This document shows positions 17,490 to 26,022 of a DNA stretch of 64,000 nucleotides, in pieces (the first letter of the stretch is position 1; each line of letters begins with the position of its first letter). The stretch is from Candidatus Binatia bacterium (GTDB lineage Bacteria; Desulfobacterota; Binatia; UBA1149; CAITLU01). The notes under the pieces were generated by a model. The model searched no databases. It saw only the letters and a program-made list of their open reading frames with translations, and was not told where the DNA came from. A program made the translations under genes and the position numbers. The stretch spans positions 49,822 to 113,821 of the forward strand of contig DASXOZ010000072.1 in assembly GCA_036493895.1 (NCBI GenBank), given 5' to 3'.

Positions 17490-18329
17490 ATGACTAAAGT
17501 CACGAAAGGAATGCTGATCGCCGCCTTGGGGCTCGGCCTCGGATCGGGTGCTTCCACCGCGATGGCGTTCGACGGGTCCTACACTCCCGGAGCGGGCATC
17601 CTCAACACGGTGCACGACCTCGGACACGCGCACGACGGCATGAACTACACCGCGATGCCGGCCGACAGCCTCAATCGCGTGTGCATCTTCTGCCACGCGC
17701 CGCACAACACCTACCGCCTGAGCCCCGCCAACGGCGGCCCGGGCGTGGGCGGCGGACCGCAGGCTCCGGACGCGTTCGACTACCTGCCGCTGTGGAACCA
17801 CGAGCCCACAGGGAATGCTGGATCGTACACGATGTACCAGAACGGTCCCGGAGCTCCGACCGTCGGAGCGAAGGCATCGCAGGCGATCCAGGAGGGAACG
17901 ATGAATCCCGGCGGAGCCTCGCTGCTGTGCCTGAGCTGCCATGACGGCAGCGTGGCGGTGAACTCCTACGGCAACACCAGCCAGCTGACCAGGTCGCAGA
18001 GCAGCGGCGGCGCGACCATCGGTGTCCAGTACGTCATCGGCCAGGACAACTACCTCGGAAACCACCATCCGATCGGGTTCAACTACGACGACGTGCAGGC
18101 GGCCGACATCGGCATCCGCCAGGCCGACACGGCAACGCTCGGAAGTGCCGGCACGGTGCGCGACCACCTGCTCGGAACGGGCAACACGCAGATGGAATGC
18201 GCGACCTGCCATTCCGTGCACAACAAGGGCAACACCGGCGAGACGCTGCTGTGGAGAAGTGATACCGAGAGCCGCCTGTGCCTGACCTGCCACGACAAGG
18301 GCTCCGATCCGGGCGCGGTCACTCCGTAA
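17490..18329 (+). CDS. Periplasmic tetraheme c-type cytochrome
   Basis: From the ATG at 17490 the protein has 279 residues and a clean signal peptide (KGMLIAALGLGLGSGASTAMA, cut before FDGSY). The ATG has a ribosome site (AAAGGGAGG, 7 bases upstream). The frame is open to an ATG at 17301, but that adds a repeat-encoded tail before the signal. There are four CXXCH sites: CIFCH near residue 65, CLSCH near 151, CATCH near 235 and CLTCH near 262. The opening (VCIFCHAPHNT) closely mirrors that of the 12-heme protein (ICIFCHTPHNS), so the two share a doubled-CXXCH ancestor. It probably shares a message with the heptaheme gene and works with the conduit. Confidence 0.9.
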   Translation: MTKVTKGMLIAALGLGLGSGASTAMAFDGSYTPGAGILNTVHDLGHAHDGMNYTAMPADSLNRVCIFCHAPHNTYRLSPANGGPGVGGGPQAPDAFDYLPLWNHEPTGNAGSYTMYQNGPGAPTVGAKASQAIQEGTMNPGGASLLCLSCHDGSVAVNSYGNTSQLTRSQSSGGATIGVQYVIGQDNYLGNHHPIGFNYDDVQAADIGIRQADTATLGSAGTVRDHLLGTGNTQMECATCHSVHNKGNTGETLLWRSDTESRLCLTCHDKGSDPGAVTP

Positions 18330-18357
18330 GACCGCGCGCCGCAGCAGTCGCCGAGCG

Positions 18358-19377
18358 ATGATGCACAAGGTCGTACTGATCGCCGGCGACGGAATCGGAC
18401 CGGAAGTCAGCGAAGCGGTCGCGAGAATCCTCGCGGCCGCTTCTGCTCCTGTCGAATTCCTTCCCCATCTTGCGGGTTCCGCGGCTCTGGACGCCGGAAG
18501 CGAGGACGTCCTGCCGGCATCCACCGTCGCCGCGGTCCGCGAGCACGGAGTCGCGCTGAAGGGGCCCTGCACGACGCCGATCGGCAGCGGCTTCTCGTCC
18601 GTCAACGTCGCCCTGCGAAAGACGCTGAACACGTACGCGGCCGTGCGGCCGGTGCGCAACATGCCCGGCGTGCGCACCCGCTTCGACGGCGTCGACATCG
18701 TCATCGTGCGCGAGAACACCGAGGGCCTGTACAGCGGGCTCGAGAACACGATCAGCGAGGGCGTCGTCGTGTCGCTGAAAGTGGCGACTCACGCCGCCTG
18801 CTCGCGCATCGCACGCTGGGCTTTCGAGTACGCGGTCGCGCGCGGGCGCCGCAAGGTGACGTTGCTGCACAAGGCCAACATCATGAAGCTCACCGACGGG
18901 CTGTTCCTGCGCGAGACTCGCGCAGTGCGGGAGGACTTCCCGCAGGTCGGCTACGAGGAGCTGATCATCGACGCGGCGCTGATGAAGCTCGTGAGCAACC
19001 CGGAACGTTTCGACGTGATTCTTTGCGAGAACCTGTACGGGGACCTGGTCTCCGACCTCTGCGCGGGGCTCGTCGGCGGTCTCGGCGTCGCACCGGGCGC
19101 GAACATCGGCGACGACTGCGCGGTGTTCGAGTCGGTGCACGGATCGGCGCCCGACATCGCGGGCAAGAACCTCGCGAACCCGCTCGCGCTGCTGATGAGC
19201 GCCGTGATGATGCTCAACCATCTCGCGACGAGCCGCCACGACGACGCGTGCAGCGCAGCGGCCAGCCGCATCAAGGCTGCGTACGACCGTGCGCTCGGCG
19301 ACGGGCAGACGACCGGGGACCTCGGCGGCAAGCTCGGCACACGCGAGTTTGCCGCGGCAGTGATCGAACGGCTCTGA
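18358..19377 (+). CDS. NAD-type isocitrate/isopropylmalate dehydrogenase family enzyme
   Basis: This 339-residue beta-decarboxylating dehydrogenase starts with the nucleotide loop IAGDGIGPEV. The substrate segment (SSVNVALRKTLNTYAAVRP) and RENTEGLYSGLEN resemble the NAD-dependent isocitrate dehydrogenases of the mitochondrial IDH3 type more than LeuB. The metal-site region reads DLVSDLCAGLVGGLG, and ESVHGSAPDIAG is the usual C-terminal signature. It would convert isocitrate to 2-oxoglutarate, making NADH, in the cytoplasm. It lies 28 bases after the tetraheme cytochrome and may share its transcript, an unusual pairing that would link TCA flux to extracellular electron output. A homoisocitrate or 3-isopropylmalate specificity cannot be excluded by eye. 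Confidence 0.92.
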   Translation: MMHKVVLIAGDGIGPEVSEAVARILAAASAPVEFLPHLAGSAALDAGSEDVLPASTVAAVREHGVALKGPCTTPIGSGFSSVNVALRKTLNTYAAVRPVRNMPGVRTRFDGVDIVIVRENTEGLYSGLENTISEGVVVSLKVATHAACSRIARWAFEYAVARGRRKVTLLHKANIMKLTDGLFLRETRAVREDFPQVGYEELIIDAALMKLVSNPERFDVILCENLYGDLVSDLCAGLVGGLGVAPGANIGDDCAVFESVHGSAPDIAGKNLANPLALLMSAVMMLNHLATSRHDDACSAAASRIKAAYDRALGDGQTTGDLGGKLGTREFAAAVIERL

Positions 19378-19439
19378 TCCGCACCGCTCGATCTACTCAC
19401 GCGCGTTCGGTCAGTCCCGGCGCGCGGCGTGCGCAGTGG

Positions 19440-20423
19440 TTACAGGCTCGGTGCGATCTGCGTGGCCATGGCCTGCACCATCGCGGCCGACGAGCGCGCC
19501 GACAGCACGTAGTGCGTGACGCCCCACTCGCGTTTTCTGCGTCTGAGCTCGTCGGTACATTCCTCGATCGTGCCGATCAACATGATCGGCATGCGCTTCA
19601 CCTCGGCAGCCTCGAGCCCGAAGAGGTTGCCGATCATCGCCGCGAAGTTGTCGCCGTCCGACGGCGAGTCGGCGAGCATCGCGGTAAACAGCGTCGAGGA
19701 CAGCTCGATTGCGGCGGGGTCGCGACCGGCTGCGCGAGCCTCGCTGCGCAGGAACTCGGCCCGCTCGGCGAAGGCCGCGTCGGTGGTCTTGGCCACTTCG
19801 GCGCGGTCGACGGTGCCGGCCCGTCCGGTGTCGACACCGATGTTCACCTTGTCGGCGTGCCGGGCCGCGATCCGCAGCAGGCCTTTGCCTCCGCCGCCGA
19901 GCATGATCGGCGGATGCGGCTTCTGCACCGGCTTCGGAGTGTGGATCGCGTCGGTCAGGTTGTAGAACTCGCCTGCGCGGCTCGCGCGATCCTCGGTCCA
20001 CAGCGCCTTGATCGCGACGATCGACTCTTCGAGCATTCGCAGCCGCGGCTTCACGTCGGGGAACGGCGCGCCCATCATTTCGAATTCCGAGCGAGTCCAG
20101 CCCGCGCCGAGGCCGAGCATCGCGCGCCCTCCGCTGATGTGGTCCAGGGTCGTGATCGCCTGCGCGGTGGTGCCGGGGTGGCGGAACAGGTTGCAATGCA
20201 CGAGAGCGCCGATGCGCGCGGTGGACGTCACGGCACCGATGGCGCCGAGCATCGTCGTCGCTTCCCACGCGGGCGTATCGTCGTCGAGGCCGCTGCCGCC
20301 CTGGCGCTCGAGCGCCCAGTGGTCCGGCACGTAGATCGCGCGGTAGCCGAGCTGCTCGGCTTCGCGCGCCTTTGCCAGCATTTCCCCGGCGGGAAAGCCG
20401 ACCAGCGAAAGACCCAAATCCAT
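19440..20423 (-). CDS. LLM-class (luciferase-like, F420/FMN) oxidoreductase
   Basis: The ATG at 20423 gives 327 residues. The sequence follows the luciferase-like monooxygenase barrel: start MDLGLSLVGF, then EAEQLGYRAIYVPDHWA, HCNLFRHPGTTAQA, and GGRAMLGLGAGWTRSEFEMMG, the last a hallmark of F420-dependent or flavin-dependent LLM proteins annotated as TIGR03621-like. Cofactor and substrate cannot be decided. The start overlaps the stop of the upstream patatin gene by one base (TGATG), so the two are translationally coupled. The frame remains open upstream into the patatin gene, but the coupled ATG matches the family's N-terminus. Confidence 0.9.
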   Translation of the reverse strand: MDLGLSLVGFPAGEMLAKAREAEQLGYRAIYVPDHWALERQGGSGLDDDTPAWEATTMLGAIGAVTSTARIGALVHCNLFRHPGTTAQAITTLDHISGGRAMLGLGAGWTRSEFEMMGAPFPDVKPRLRMLEESIVAIKALWTEDRASRAGEFYNLTDAIHTPKPVQKPHPPIMLGGGGKGLLRIAARHADKVNIGVDTGRAGTVDRAEVAKTTDAAFAERAEFLRSEARAAGRDPAAIELSSTLFTAMLADSPSDGDNFAAMIGNLFGLEAAEVKRMPIMLIGTIEECTDELRRRKREWGVTHYVLSARSSAAMVQAMATQIAPSL

Positions 20424-21772
20424 CAGGCGACGCCGAGGCTGCGGCGCGGGACGTCGCGCAGCAGCACCTCGACGGTGTTTTCCCCGAAGCTTCCCTTGTT
20501 CATCTTCTCGAGCCCTGCGCGCACCTCGCGCCGGGTCATCAGGATGCCGTAGGAGCCGAGGATCTGCTTGACGATGTCGTAGTGCGTGTCGATCGTCTGC
20601 GTCACCGACGAGTAGCCGTAGCGGCCGGCGCGCGGCCCGTCCCAAAGTGCCAGCGGATTCATCGAGAACATGTGGACGTCGGTCTCGGCGGGCTCGATCA
20701 GGATGATGTCGCCGCGGAACTTCGGGTCTTCCTGGTACTGGCGGATGCCGTACTGGAGGCGCGTGTGCAGCAGCGTGCGGAACACCTGGTTGATGATGCC
20801 GGTCATGCCGCTGTCGGCAATCGGCTTGCCCTCGGTGACCCATTGCCCGGTTTCCATGTCGAAACGCCGGCGCACGCGGTTGTTGAAAGGCCGGAACGGG
20901 TTGTAGCAGATGATGAGATCGGCGCCCTGCTCGATCGCGACGTCGATGTTCGCCGTGTGGCGCACGCCGCCGTCGACGTAATCGACGCCGCCGACGCGCG
21001 CCGGCTTGTAGAAGCCGGGCAGCGCGGTGGAAGCCTGGATTGCCTCCGAGATGGTCACCGACGTGTCGGCGTTGTGACCGAACACCGCGCGCTCGGCGGT
21101 ATCCAGGTTCATCGCGCAGATGTAGAGCTCCTTGCCGATGCGCTCGTGGAAGCTCTTGAAGTCGTTGGGGATGCCGTTGCGCTCGAAGTTCTCGCGCAGG
21201 TACTGCTCGATCGTCGAGTTGTCGAACAGGCCCGACGGCACGTAGTCCTGCGGCATCGGGATGCGGTTGGCAAGGATCTCGCGGACGATCGGGCTGGCAA
21301 CGTCCTGCAGCGTCGCCAGCGAGGGCTGGCGCTGGAACACGCGCAGCGCCGGTTTCAGCCGATCGACCAGATGCGGCGAGCGCGATATCATCTTCGACAA
21401 CGTGCGCGGCATGAACATCGCGAGATCGGCGACGAACTCGGCGGGCTTGCGCAGCAGTTCCTCGTAGTTCGGGTGATAGAAGTGCCGCGGCATGAATTGC
21501 GAGACGATCGTCGAAGATCCGTCGAGCGCGCGCAGCGTTTCCGACGGCGGCACGCCGGCCGCAAGCGGCGCGGAAAGCAGCGCGCCGGCGCTCAGCCCGA
21601 CGTAAAGGTCGAAGTCGGTCGTCTTGCGATTGATGAGGAAATCGTCGAGGGCCTTGAGGCCTCCGAGCTTGAACGCGCCGCCGGTAACGGCGCCGCCGGC
21701 GAGCACGAGAGCGACCTTGGGATTTTTCTTCCGGGTGCTCAGGTCACTCTTCTGGATGATCGTGATTCCCAT
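20423..21772 (-). CDS. Patatin-like phospholipase
   Basis: This 449-residue protein has the glycine-rich oxyanion motif (LAGGAVTGGAFKLGG), the nucleophile elbow GLSAG (Ser61) and the catalytic Asp in VDGGVRHT, so the Ser-Asp dyad of a patatin lipid acyl hydrolase is complete. There is no signal peptide, suggesting cytoplasmic or peripheral-membrane action on phospholipids or storage lipids. The C-terminal 150 residues (for example GDIILIEPAETDVHMFSMNPLA) are conserved in bacterial patatins of this length. It is the first gene of a two-gene unit with the LLM oxidoreductase (TGATG overlap). The 90 bases to the murU stop codon contain nothing recognisable. Confidence 0.93.
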   Translation of the reverse strand: MGITIIQKSDLSTRKKNPKVALVLAGGAVTGGAFKLGGLKALDDFLINRKTTDFDLYVGLSAGALLSAPLAAGVPPSETLRALDGSSTIVSQFMPRHFYHPNYEELLRKPAEFVADLAMFMPRTLSKMISRSPHLVDRLKPALRVFQRQPSLATLQDVASPIVREILANRIPMPQDYVPSGLFDNSTIEQYLRENFERNGIPNDFKSFHERIGKELYICAMNLDTAERAVFGHNADTSVTISEAIQASTALPGFYKPARVGGVDYVDGGVRHTANIDVAIEQGADLIICYNPFRPFNNRVRRRFDMETGQWVTEGKPIADSGMTGIINQVFRTLLHTRLQYGIRQYQEDPKFRGDIILIEPAETDVHMFSMNPLALWDGPRAGRYGYSSVTQTIDTHYDIVKQILGSYGILMTRREVRAGLEKMNKGSFGENTVEVLLRDVPRRSLGVA

Positions 21773-21862
21773 GCGTGGCCCCCTCGCAGCCGTCGGGAGT
21801 CCGCACTTCCCGATGACCAGATGAGTCTAGCGTTCGACGCTTCGCGTTGTCCAGCGGCCGAT

Positions 21863-22600
21863 TCATGCCCCTGCACGGGCTAGTGCGGCGTTCGCTTCGT
21901 CCAACTCCCCGGCTGTTCCAACCGTGATCCATGCTCCTTCGAAAGGCATTCCACAGACGGTTTCGCCGGCATCGAGCATCGCCGGATACGAGACCTTCGT
22001 GATCGAGAACGGGCCTGGCGCAGACAGGTAGTCGAACACCCGCGGCTCGAGCGCCTGCACACCGGTATACATGTACGGCGTCAGCGGCTCGCGACAACCG
22101 GGGCGCGCCAAGCCGAGGAAGCGACCGACTCGTCCGTCGGGTTCCGTCTCGATCACCCCGAAACTAACCATTCGAGGATCCTTGCGCAGAAGCATGGTCG
22201 CGATTGCACCGCTGCGACGATGGAAATCCGCAAGCTCGCGAAGATCCACGTCGACGATCGTATCGGCATTCATCGTGATGAACGGGACTCCATCGAGGTA
22301 CTTTCGCGCGTCGCGAATTCCGCCGCCCGTGTCCTGCAAAATCGCTTCGTTGCTGTAGGCAACTTCGAGCCCGAAGCGCGAGCCGTCGCCGACGTGATCG
22401 CGTATGCGCTGTCCGAGATGATGAAGATTGATGACGACGCGGCGAATGCCGGCGTCCGCGACGCTGCGCAGCGCGTATTCGATGAGCGGTCGGCCGCCGA
22501 CCTCGACCAGCGGTTTCGGAATCGTATCGGTCAGCGGCCTCAGGCGCTCTCCGCGCCCGGCGGCCAGGATCATCGCCCGCAGCTCGCCGGATGCCGCCAC
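21863..22600 (-). CDS. murU: MurU-like N-acetylmuramate-1-phosphate uridylyltransferase
   Basis: This 245-residue nucleotidyltransferase has the signature MILAAGRGERLRPLTD with downstream PKPLVEVGGRPLIEY, and ITMNADTIVDVD for metal binding. MurU makes UDP-MurNAc from MurNAc-1-phosphate in the peptidoglycan recycling route that bypasses MurA. The GTG at 22600 lies one base after the amgK stop codon and places the signature 9 residues in, close to known MurU proteins. Pairing with AmgK distinguishes it from glucose- or mannose-1-phosphate transferases of similar sequence. Confidence 0.9.
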   Translation of the reverse strand: MAASGELRAMILAAGRGERLRPLTDTIPKPLVEVGGRPLIEYALRSVADAGIRRVVINLHHLGQRIRDHVGDGSRFGLEVAYSNEAILQDTGGGIRDARKYLDGVPFITMNADTIVDVDLRELADFHRRSGAIATMLLRKDPRMVSFGVIETEPDGRVGRFLGLARPGCREPLTPYMYTGVQALEPRVFDYLSAPGPFSITKVSYPAMLDAGETVCGMPFEGAWITVGTAGELDEANAALARAGA

Positions 22601-22601
22601 G

Positions 22602-23729
22602 TCAGGTTTTGCCGGCGGCCGCTGCGGGGCGTGCCTCGCGGGAGGGGTCTTTCCCCGCCGTATCGAAGAGCTCGGCGGTTGCGGCGACGCCGTCGCTGCT
22701 CGCAAGCAGTCGCCGCGCCGTGCGACACACCGCCGGAAGGAATCCGAGGTAATGCGGCTTGCCCTTGACCTCGGCGAGGTAATGGAAGCGGCCGACCACC
22801 TTGAGCACCCTCTGCAGCGCGAGCAGCCGGTAGGCGCTGCGCGTCGCATCGAGGCTCTCGAGCCGTCCCGCCTTCTGACGTGCGTAGTAGTGGACGAGCA
22901 GCGCCTCCTCGAGCGCAGGAGTGATTCTCTCCGGAGTGATGCGGTCGGTCAGCAGCGAGGCGACGTCATAGAGAGCGGGAGCCAGCAGCGCATCCTGGAA
23001 ATCGATGATGCGAAGCCGGCCGTCGTGCACGTGGATGTTCCACGCATGGTAGTCGCGGTGGGCGAAGACTCGCGGGAGGGCGGCCAGGCGACCGGCGGCG
23101 GCCTTCAGCTCGACGCGGCTGGCCTCGACCAGCGCGGGAGGCGCAGCAGCGACGCCGTACTCGAGGAAATGCTCGAACTCCCAGGCGAACAGCTTTTCGT
23201 CGAAAGCCTGGCGAAAGGCGTAGCAGCCGCTGCCGTCGTCCTTGGCACGGGCCTGGAGGTCCGCGAGGAGGTCGAGGGCCCTTCCGAACGTCGCCTCGAC
23301 CGCGGGGGCCGCTGCCTCCCAGACAGGCACGTCGCCGACGTCCTCGAGAAGGAGGAAGCGGGAGTCGGGAGAAACGGCGTGGATCGCCGGCACAGAGTCG
23401 GTGAGCCGGGCCAGGAAGCGGCCGACGTTGACGAACGCCAGCTCCTTCGGACCCTCGTTGCCGAAGACGTTCAGCTCTTCGGACGACATGGCCACCCCGG
23501 CGTCCTGCATCATCATGACGACGACGGTCGCAGGCGCCGCGCGACCGCCGCTCAGCTCGCCGCGAGCGTAGCTGCGCGTCGAGGCGTCGCCGCGCATCGC
23601 CGCCAGCGAGGCGACCTCGGCTCCGGGCCAGAGGTCGGCGGCGACGGATGCGCAGAATTCGCGGGCGGCGCGCAGCGGATCGGCGGCGCGCGTGGATCTT
23701 GGCGGCATGGTGCTTGCCGTCTCGTACAC
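22602..23729 (-). CDS. amgK: AmgK-like anomeric MurNAc/GlcNAc kinase
   Basis: This 375-residue aminoglycoside-phosphotransferase-fold kinase has the catalytic loop FAHRDYHAWNIHV and the metal site IIDFQDALLAPALYD. The N-terminal lobe contains GDASTRSYAR, usual for AmgK. AmgK phosphorylates recycled MurNAc at the anomeric carbon for MurU. The gene starts 174 bases from nuoA on the opposite strand, so the two operons share a divergent promoter region. The last 30 residues are Ala-rich and poorly conserved. Confidence 0.9.
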   Translation of the reverse strand: MYETASTMPPRSTRAADPLRAAREFCASVAADLWPGAEVASLAAMRGDASTRSYARGELSGGRAAPATVVVMMMQDAGVAMSSEELNVFGNEGPKELAFVNVGRFLARLTDSVPAIHAVSPDSRFLLLEDVGDVPVWEAAAPAVEATFGRALDLLADLQARAKDDGSGCYAFRQAFDEKLFAWEFEHFLEYGVAAAPPALVEASRVELKAAAGRLAALPRVFAHRDYHAWNIHVHDGRLRIIDFQDALLAPALYDVASLLTDRITPERITPALEEALLVHYYARQKAGRLESLDATRSAYRLLALQRVLKVVGRFHYLAEVKGKPHYLGFLPAVCRTARRLLASSDGVAATAELFDTAGKDPSREARPAAAAGKT

Positions 23730-23823
23730 ACCCGCTGGCCGCGCGGCAACCGGTGCCTCTGCGCAGCGCCGATCCGTCTCGGACGGCTCGCGAAAGGCAG
23801 CGAGCCCACCGACCCGGGGTACG

Positions 23824-23852
23824 TTGACATCGCCCGTGGCGCTGGAGATAAG
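23824..23852 (+). promoter_or_regulatory. Sigma-70 promoter of the nuo operon
   Basis: A perfect -35 (TTGACA, 23824-23829), a 17-base spacer and GATAAG (23847-23852) as -10 precede nuoA. Transcription would start near 23859, with a leader of about 45 bases. No operator palindrome was noticed. Confidence 0.55.
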
Positions 23853-23903
23853 ACCCGGTCGACCGCAGCGGCGAGCCCTGCAGCGGCGACCCGATTCCTG
23901 ACG

Positions 23904-24257
23904 ATGTCCGACTACATTCCGGTACTGATCTCGCTGATCATCGGCGCCGTCATCGTCGGTGCGATGACCAACCTCAACCGGCTCCTCGGCCCGCGCCGTC
24001 CGAGCGAGATCAAGAGCCGCCCGTTCGAGTGCGGCAATGACCCCACCGGGCCGGGTTTCGGCCGCTTTTCGATCAAGTTCTACATGGTTGCCATCCTCTT
24101 CATCGTCTTCGATGTCGAGGTGGTGTTCATGTACCCGTGGGCCGTGATTTATCGGGACCTTGGCCTGTTCGGCTTCGTCGAGATGATGACCTTCGTCGCG
24201 ATCCTGCTGGTCGGCTACGCGTACGCGTGGAAAAAAGGAGCGCTGGAATGGCGCTGA
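23904..24257 (+). CDS. nuoA: NADH-quinone oxidoreductase subunit A
   Basis: This 117-residue membrane protein has three transmembrane helices. The loop after helix 1 has the conserved FECGNDPTG segment, and the second and third helices carry the conserved acidic pattern (IVFDVEVVFMYPWAV, GFVEMMTFV). NuoA packs beside NuoH near the quinone site of complex I. It is the first gene of the operon. nuoB, which normally follows, is absent: nuoC begins inside the last ten bases of nuoA. Confidence 0.95.
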   Translation: MSDYIPVLISLIIGAVIVGAMTNLNRLLGPRRPSEIKSRPFECGNDPTGPGFGRFSIKFYMVAILFIVFDVEVVFMYPWAVIYRDLGLFGFVEMMTFVAILLVGYAYAWKKGALEWR

Positions 24258-24769
24258 CCGCCGTCGAGATCGCCGCGAAAGTGGCGGCCGCGGTGCCCGC
24301 CAGCGACGCCCGCGCCGTCGACGGGGCGCACATGCCGACGATCGAGGTCGGCTCGACCGAAATGCCCGACGTGCTCACCTTCCTGAGGGACGAGCCGGGG
24401 CTGCAGTGCCGCCTTTTCGTCGACGCCACCGCGGTCGACCGCGAGACGCCCCAGGGGCTGCTCCAGGTGGTCTACATCGTGCGCTCCAGCCTGGACTGGA
24501 GCCTGTTCGTCGTCGTCAAGACGATGCTCGACGTGGCCGACCCCGTGATGCCCACCAGCAGCGGCGTCTACAAGGGAGCCAACTGGGCCGAGCGCGAGAT
24601 CTGGGACATGTTCGGCGTCGTCTTCGACGGCCATCCCGATCCTCGCCGCATCCTGATGTATCCCGAGTTCGTCGGGCACCCGCTTCGCAAGAGTTACCCG
24701 TACCAGAAGCGCCAGCCGCTGACGCCCGAGCGCGATCCGATCTCGGATCCGTGGCCGAAGCACAACTGA
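24248..24769 (+). CDS. nuoC: NADH-quinone oxidoreductase subunit C (30 kDa)
   Basis: This 173-residue soluble subunit carries the 30-kDa signature region (NWAEREIWDMFGVVFDGHPD, then RRILMYPEFVGHPLRKSYP). It belongs to the peripheral arm next to NuoD. The ATG at 24248 overlaps the nuoA stop by ten bases. The gap to nuoD is short (19 bases), so NuoC and NuoD are separate rather than fused. Confidence 0.95.
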   Translation: MALTAVEIAAKVAAAVPASDARAVDGAHMPTIEVGSTEMPDVLTFLRDEPGLQCRLFVDATAVDRETPQGLLQVVYIVRSSLDWSLFVVVKTMLDVADPVMPTSSGVYKGANWAEREIWDMFGVVFDGHPDPRRILMYPEFVGHPLRKSYPYQKRQPLTPERDPISDPWPKHN

Positions 24770-24788
24770 GCGACCGAGCCGCCCGGCA

Positions 24789-26003
24789 ATGAGCACCGAC
24801 GAATCCCGCAGGAACCTCGCCATGGCCGCCGACCCTCTGTCGGAGATCATGGAGCTGCAGATGGGCCCGTCGCATCCGGCCTGCCACGGCACCGTCAAGT
24901 TCGACCTGAGGCTGGACGGCGAGAACATCGTGTCGATGGACACGACGCTCGGCTACCTGCACCGCGGCTTCGAGAAAATGTGCGAGCAGGGCACCTGGAC
25001 CCAGTGCATCCCGTACACCGACCGCCTCAACTACGCGTCGCCGAACATCAACAATTTCATTTTCTGCGACGGCGTCGAGCGGCTGTGCGGGATCGAGGCG
25101 CCCGAGCGCGCCCAGTACATCCGGCTGATCCTGTCGGAATGCTCGCGCATCGCCGACCACCTGACCTGCCTCGGCATGGCAGTGACGGAGCTCGGCGCGA
25201 TCACCGCGGGCTTCTACATGAACGAAGCCCGCGAGCTGTTCTACAACCTCAATGCGCACGTCACCGGCGCGCGCGTGACCGTCAGCTACGGCCGTATCGG
25301 AGGCCTTACGCGGGACGTCCCGCCGAATTTCGAGCAGGAAGTGCGCGCGGCGATCAAGCGCACCGAGGAAGTGCTGCGCGACTGCGAGAAGCTGCTGGAG
25401 CGCAACCGCATCTTCGCCGATCGCATGGCCGGAATCGGCATCCTCACCCAGGAAGTCGCCCTGAGCTACGGTCTTACCGGCCCGCTGCTGCGCGCCACCG
25501 GCGTGTCGTACGACGTGCGCAAGGCCGCGCCGTACATGTTCTACGACCGCGTCGACTTCGAGGTCCCGATCGGGACCAAGGGCGACAACTTCGATCGCTT
25601 CTCGGTGCGATTCGAGGAGCTCAAGCAGTCGATCCGCATCATCGACCAGGCGTTCGGGCAGATGAAGCCGGGCCGCATCTGCATCGACGATCCTCGCTAC
25701 GCGCTTCCCGACAAGAAGGACGTGTACGAGAACATCGAAGGCCTGATGAACCATTTCAAGATCATCATCGAGGGCGTGCGCGTGCCGGCCGGCGAGATCT
25801 ACTTCTCGGGCGAAGGAGCCAACGGCGAACTGGGCTTCTACATCGTCAGCGACGGCAGCGGGCGGCCTTACCGCGTGCGCGTGCGGCCGCCGTGCTGGTA
25901 CGGAATGGCGGCGCTCGAGGAGATGGTGCGCGGCCACATGGTCTCCGACCTCACGGCGATCTTCGGCCTGGTCAACATGATCGGAGGCGAGTGCGACCGC
26001 TAG
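24789..26003 (+). CDS. nuoD: NADH-quinone oxidoreductase subunit D (49 kDa)
   Basis: This 404-residue quinone-site subunit opens with the conserved MGPSHPACHGTVKFDL and GYLHRGFEKMCE; the quinone-contacting HGT and the Tyr in PYTDRLNY are present. The C-terminus is standard (FGLVNMIGGECDR). It normally docks on NuoB, which carries cluster N2 and is not encoded here, so a NuoB must come from another locus. Codon use and tight spacing match its neighbours. Confidence 0.96.
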   Translation: MSTDESRRNLAMAADPLSEIMELQMGPSHPACHGTVKFDLRLDGENIVSMDTTLGYLHRGFEKMCEQGTWTQCIPYTDRLNYASPNINNFIFCDGVERLCGIEAPERAQYIRLILSECSRIADHLTCLGMAVTELGAITAGFYMNEARELFYNLNAHVTGARVTVSYGRIGGLTRDVPPNFEQEVRAAIKRTEEVLRDCEKLLERNRIFADRMAGIGILTQEVALSYGLTGPLLRATGVSYDVRKAAPYMFYDRVDFEVPIGTKGDNFDRFSVRFEELKQSIRIIDQAFGQMKPGRICIDDPRYALPDKKDVYENIEGLMNHFKIIIEGVRVPAGEIYFSGEGANGELGFYIVSDGSGRPYRVRVRPPCWYGMAALEEMVRGHMVSDLTAIFGLVNMIGGECDR

Positions 26004-26022
26004 GCGGTCGCACGTACAACCC

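Noticed and set aside
23730..24257. Hidden nuoB in another frame near nuoA
   Set aside because: nuoA and nuoC overlap, and no other frame in the region shows the NuoB cysteine pattern.
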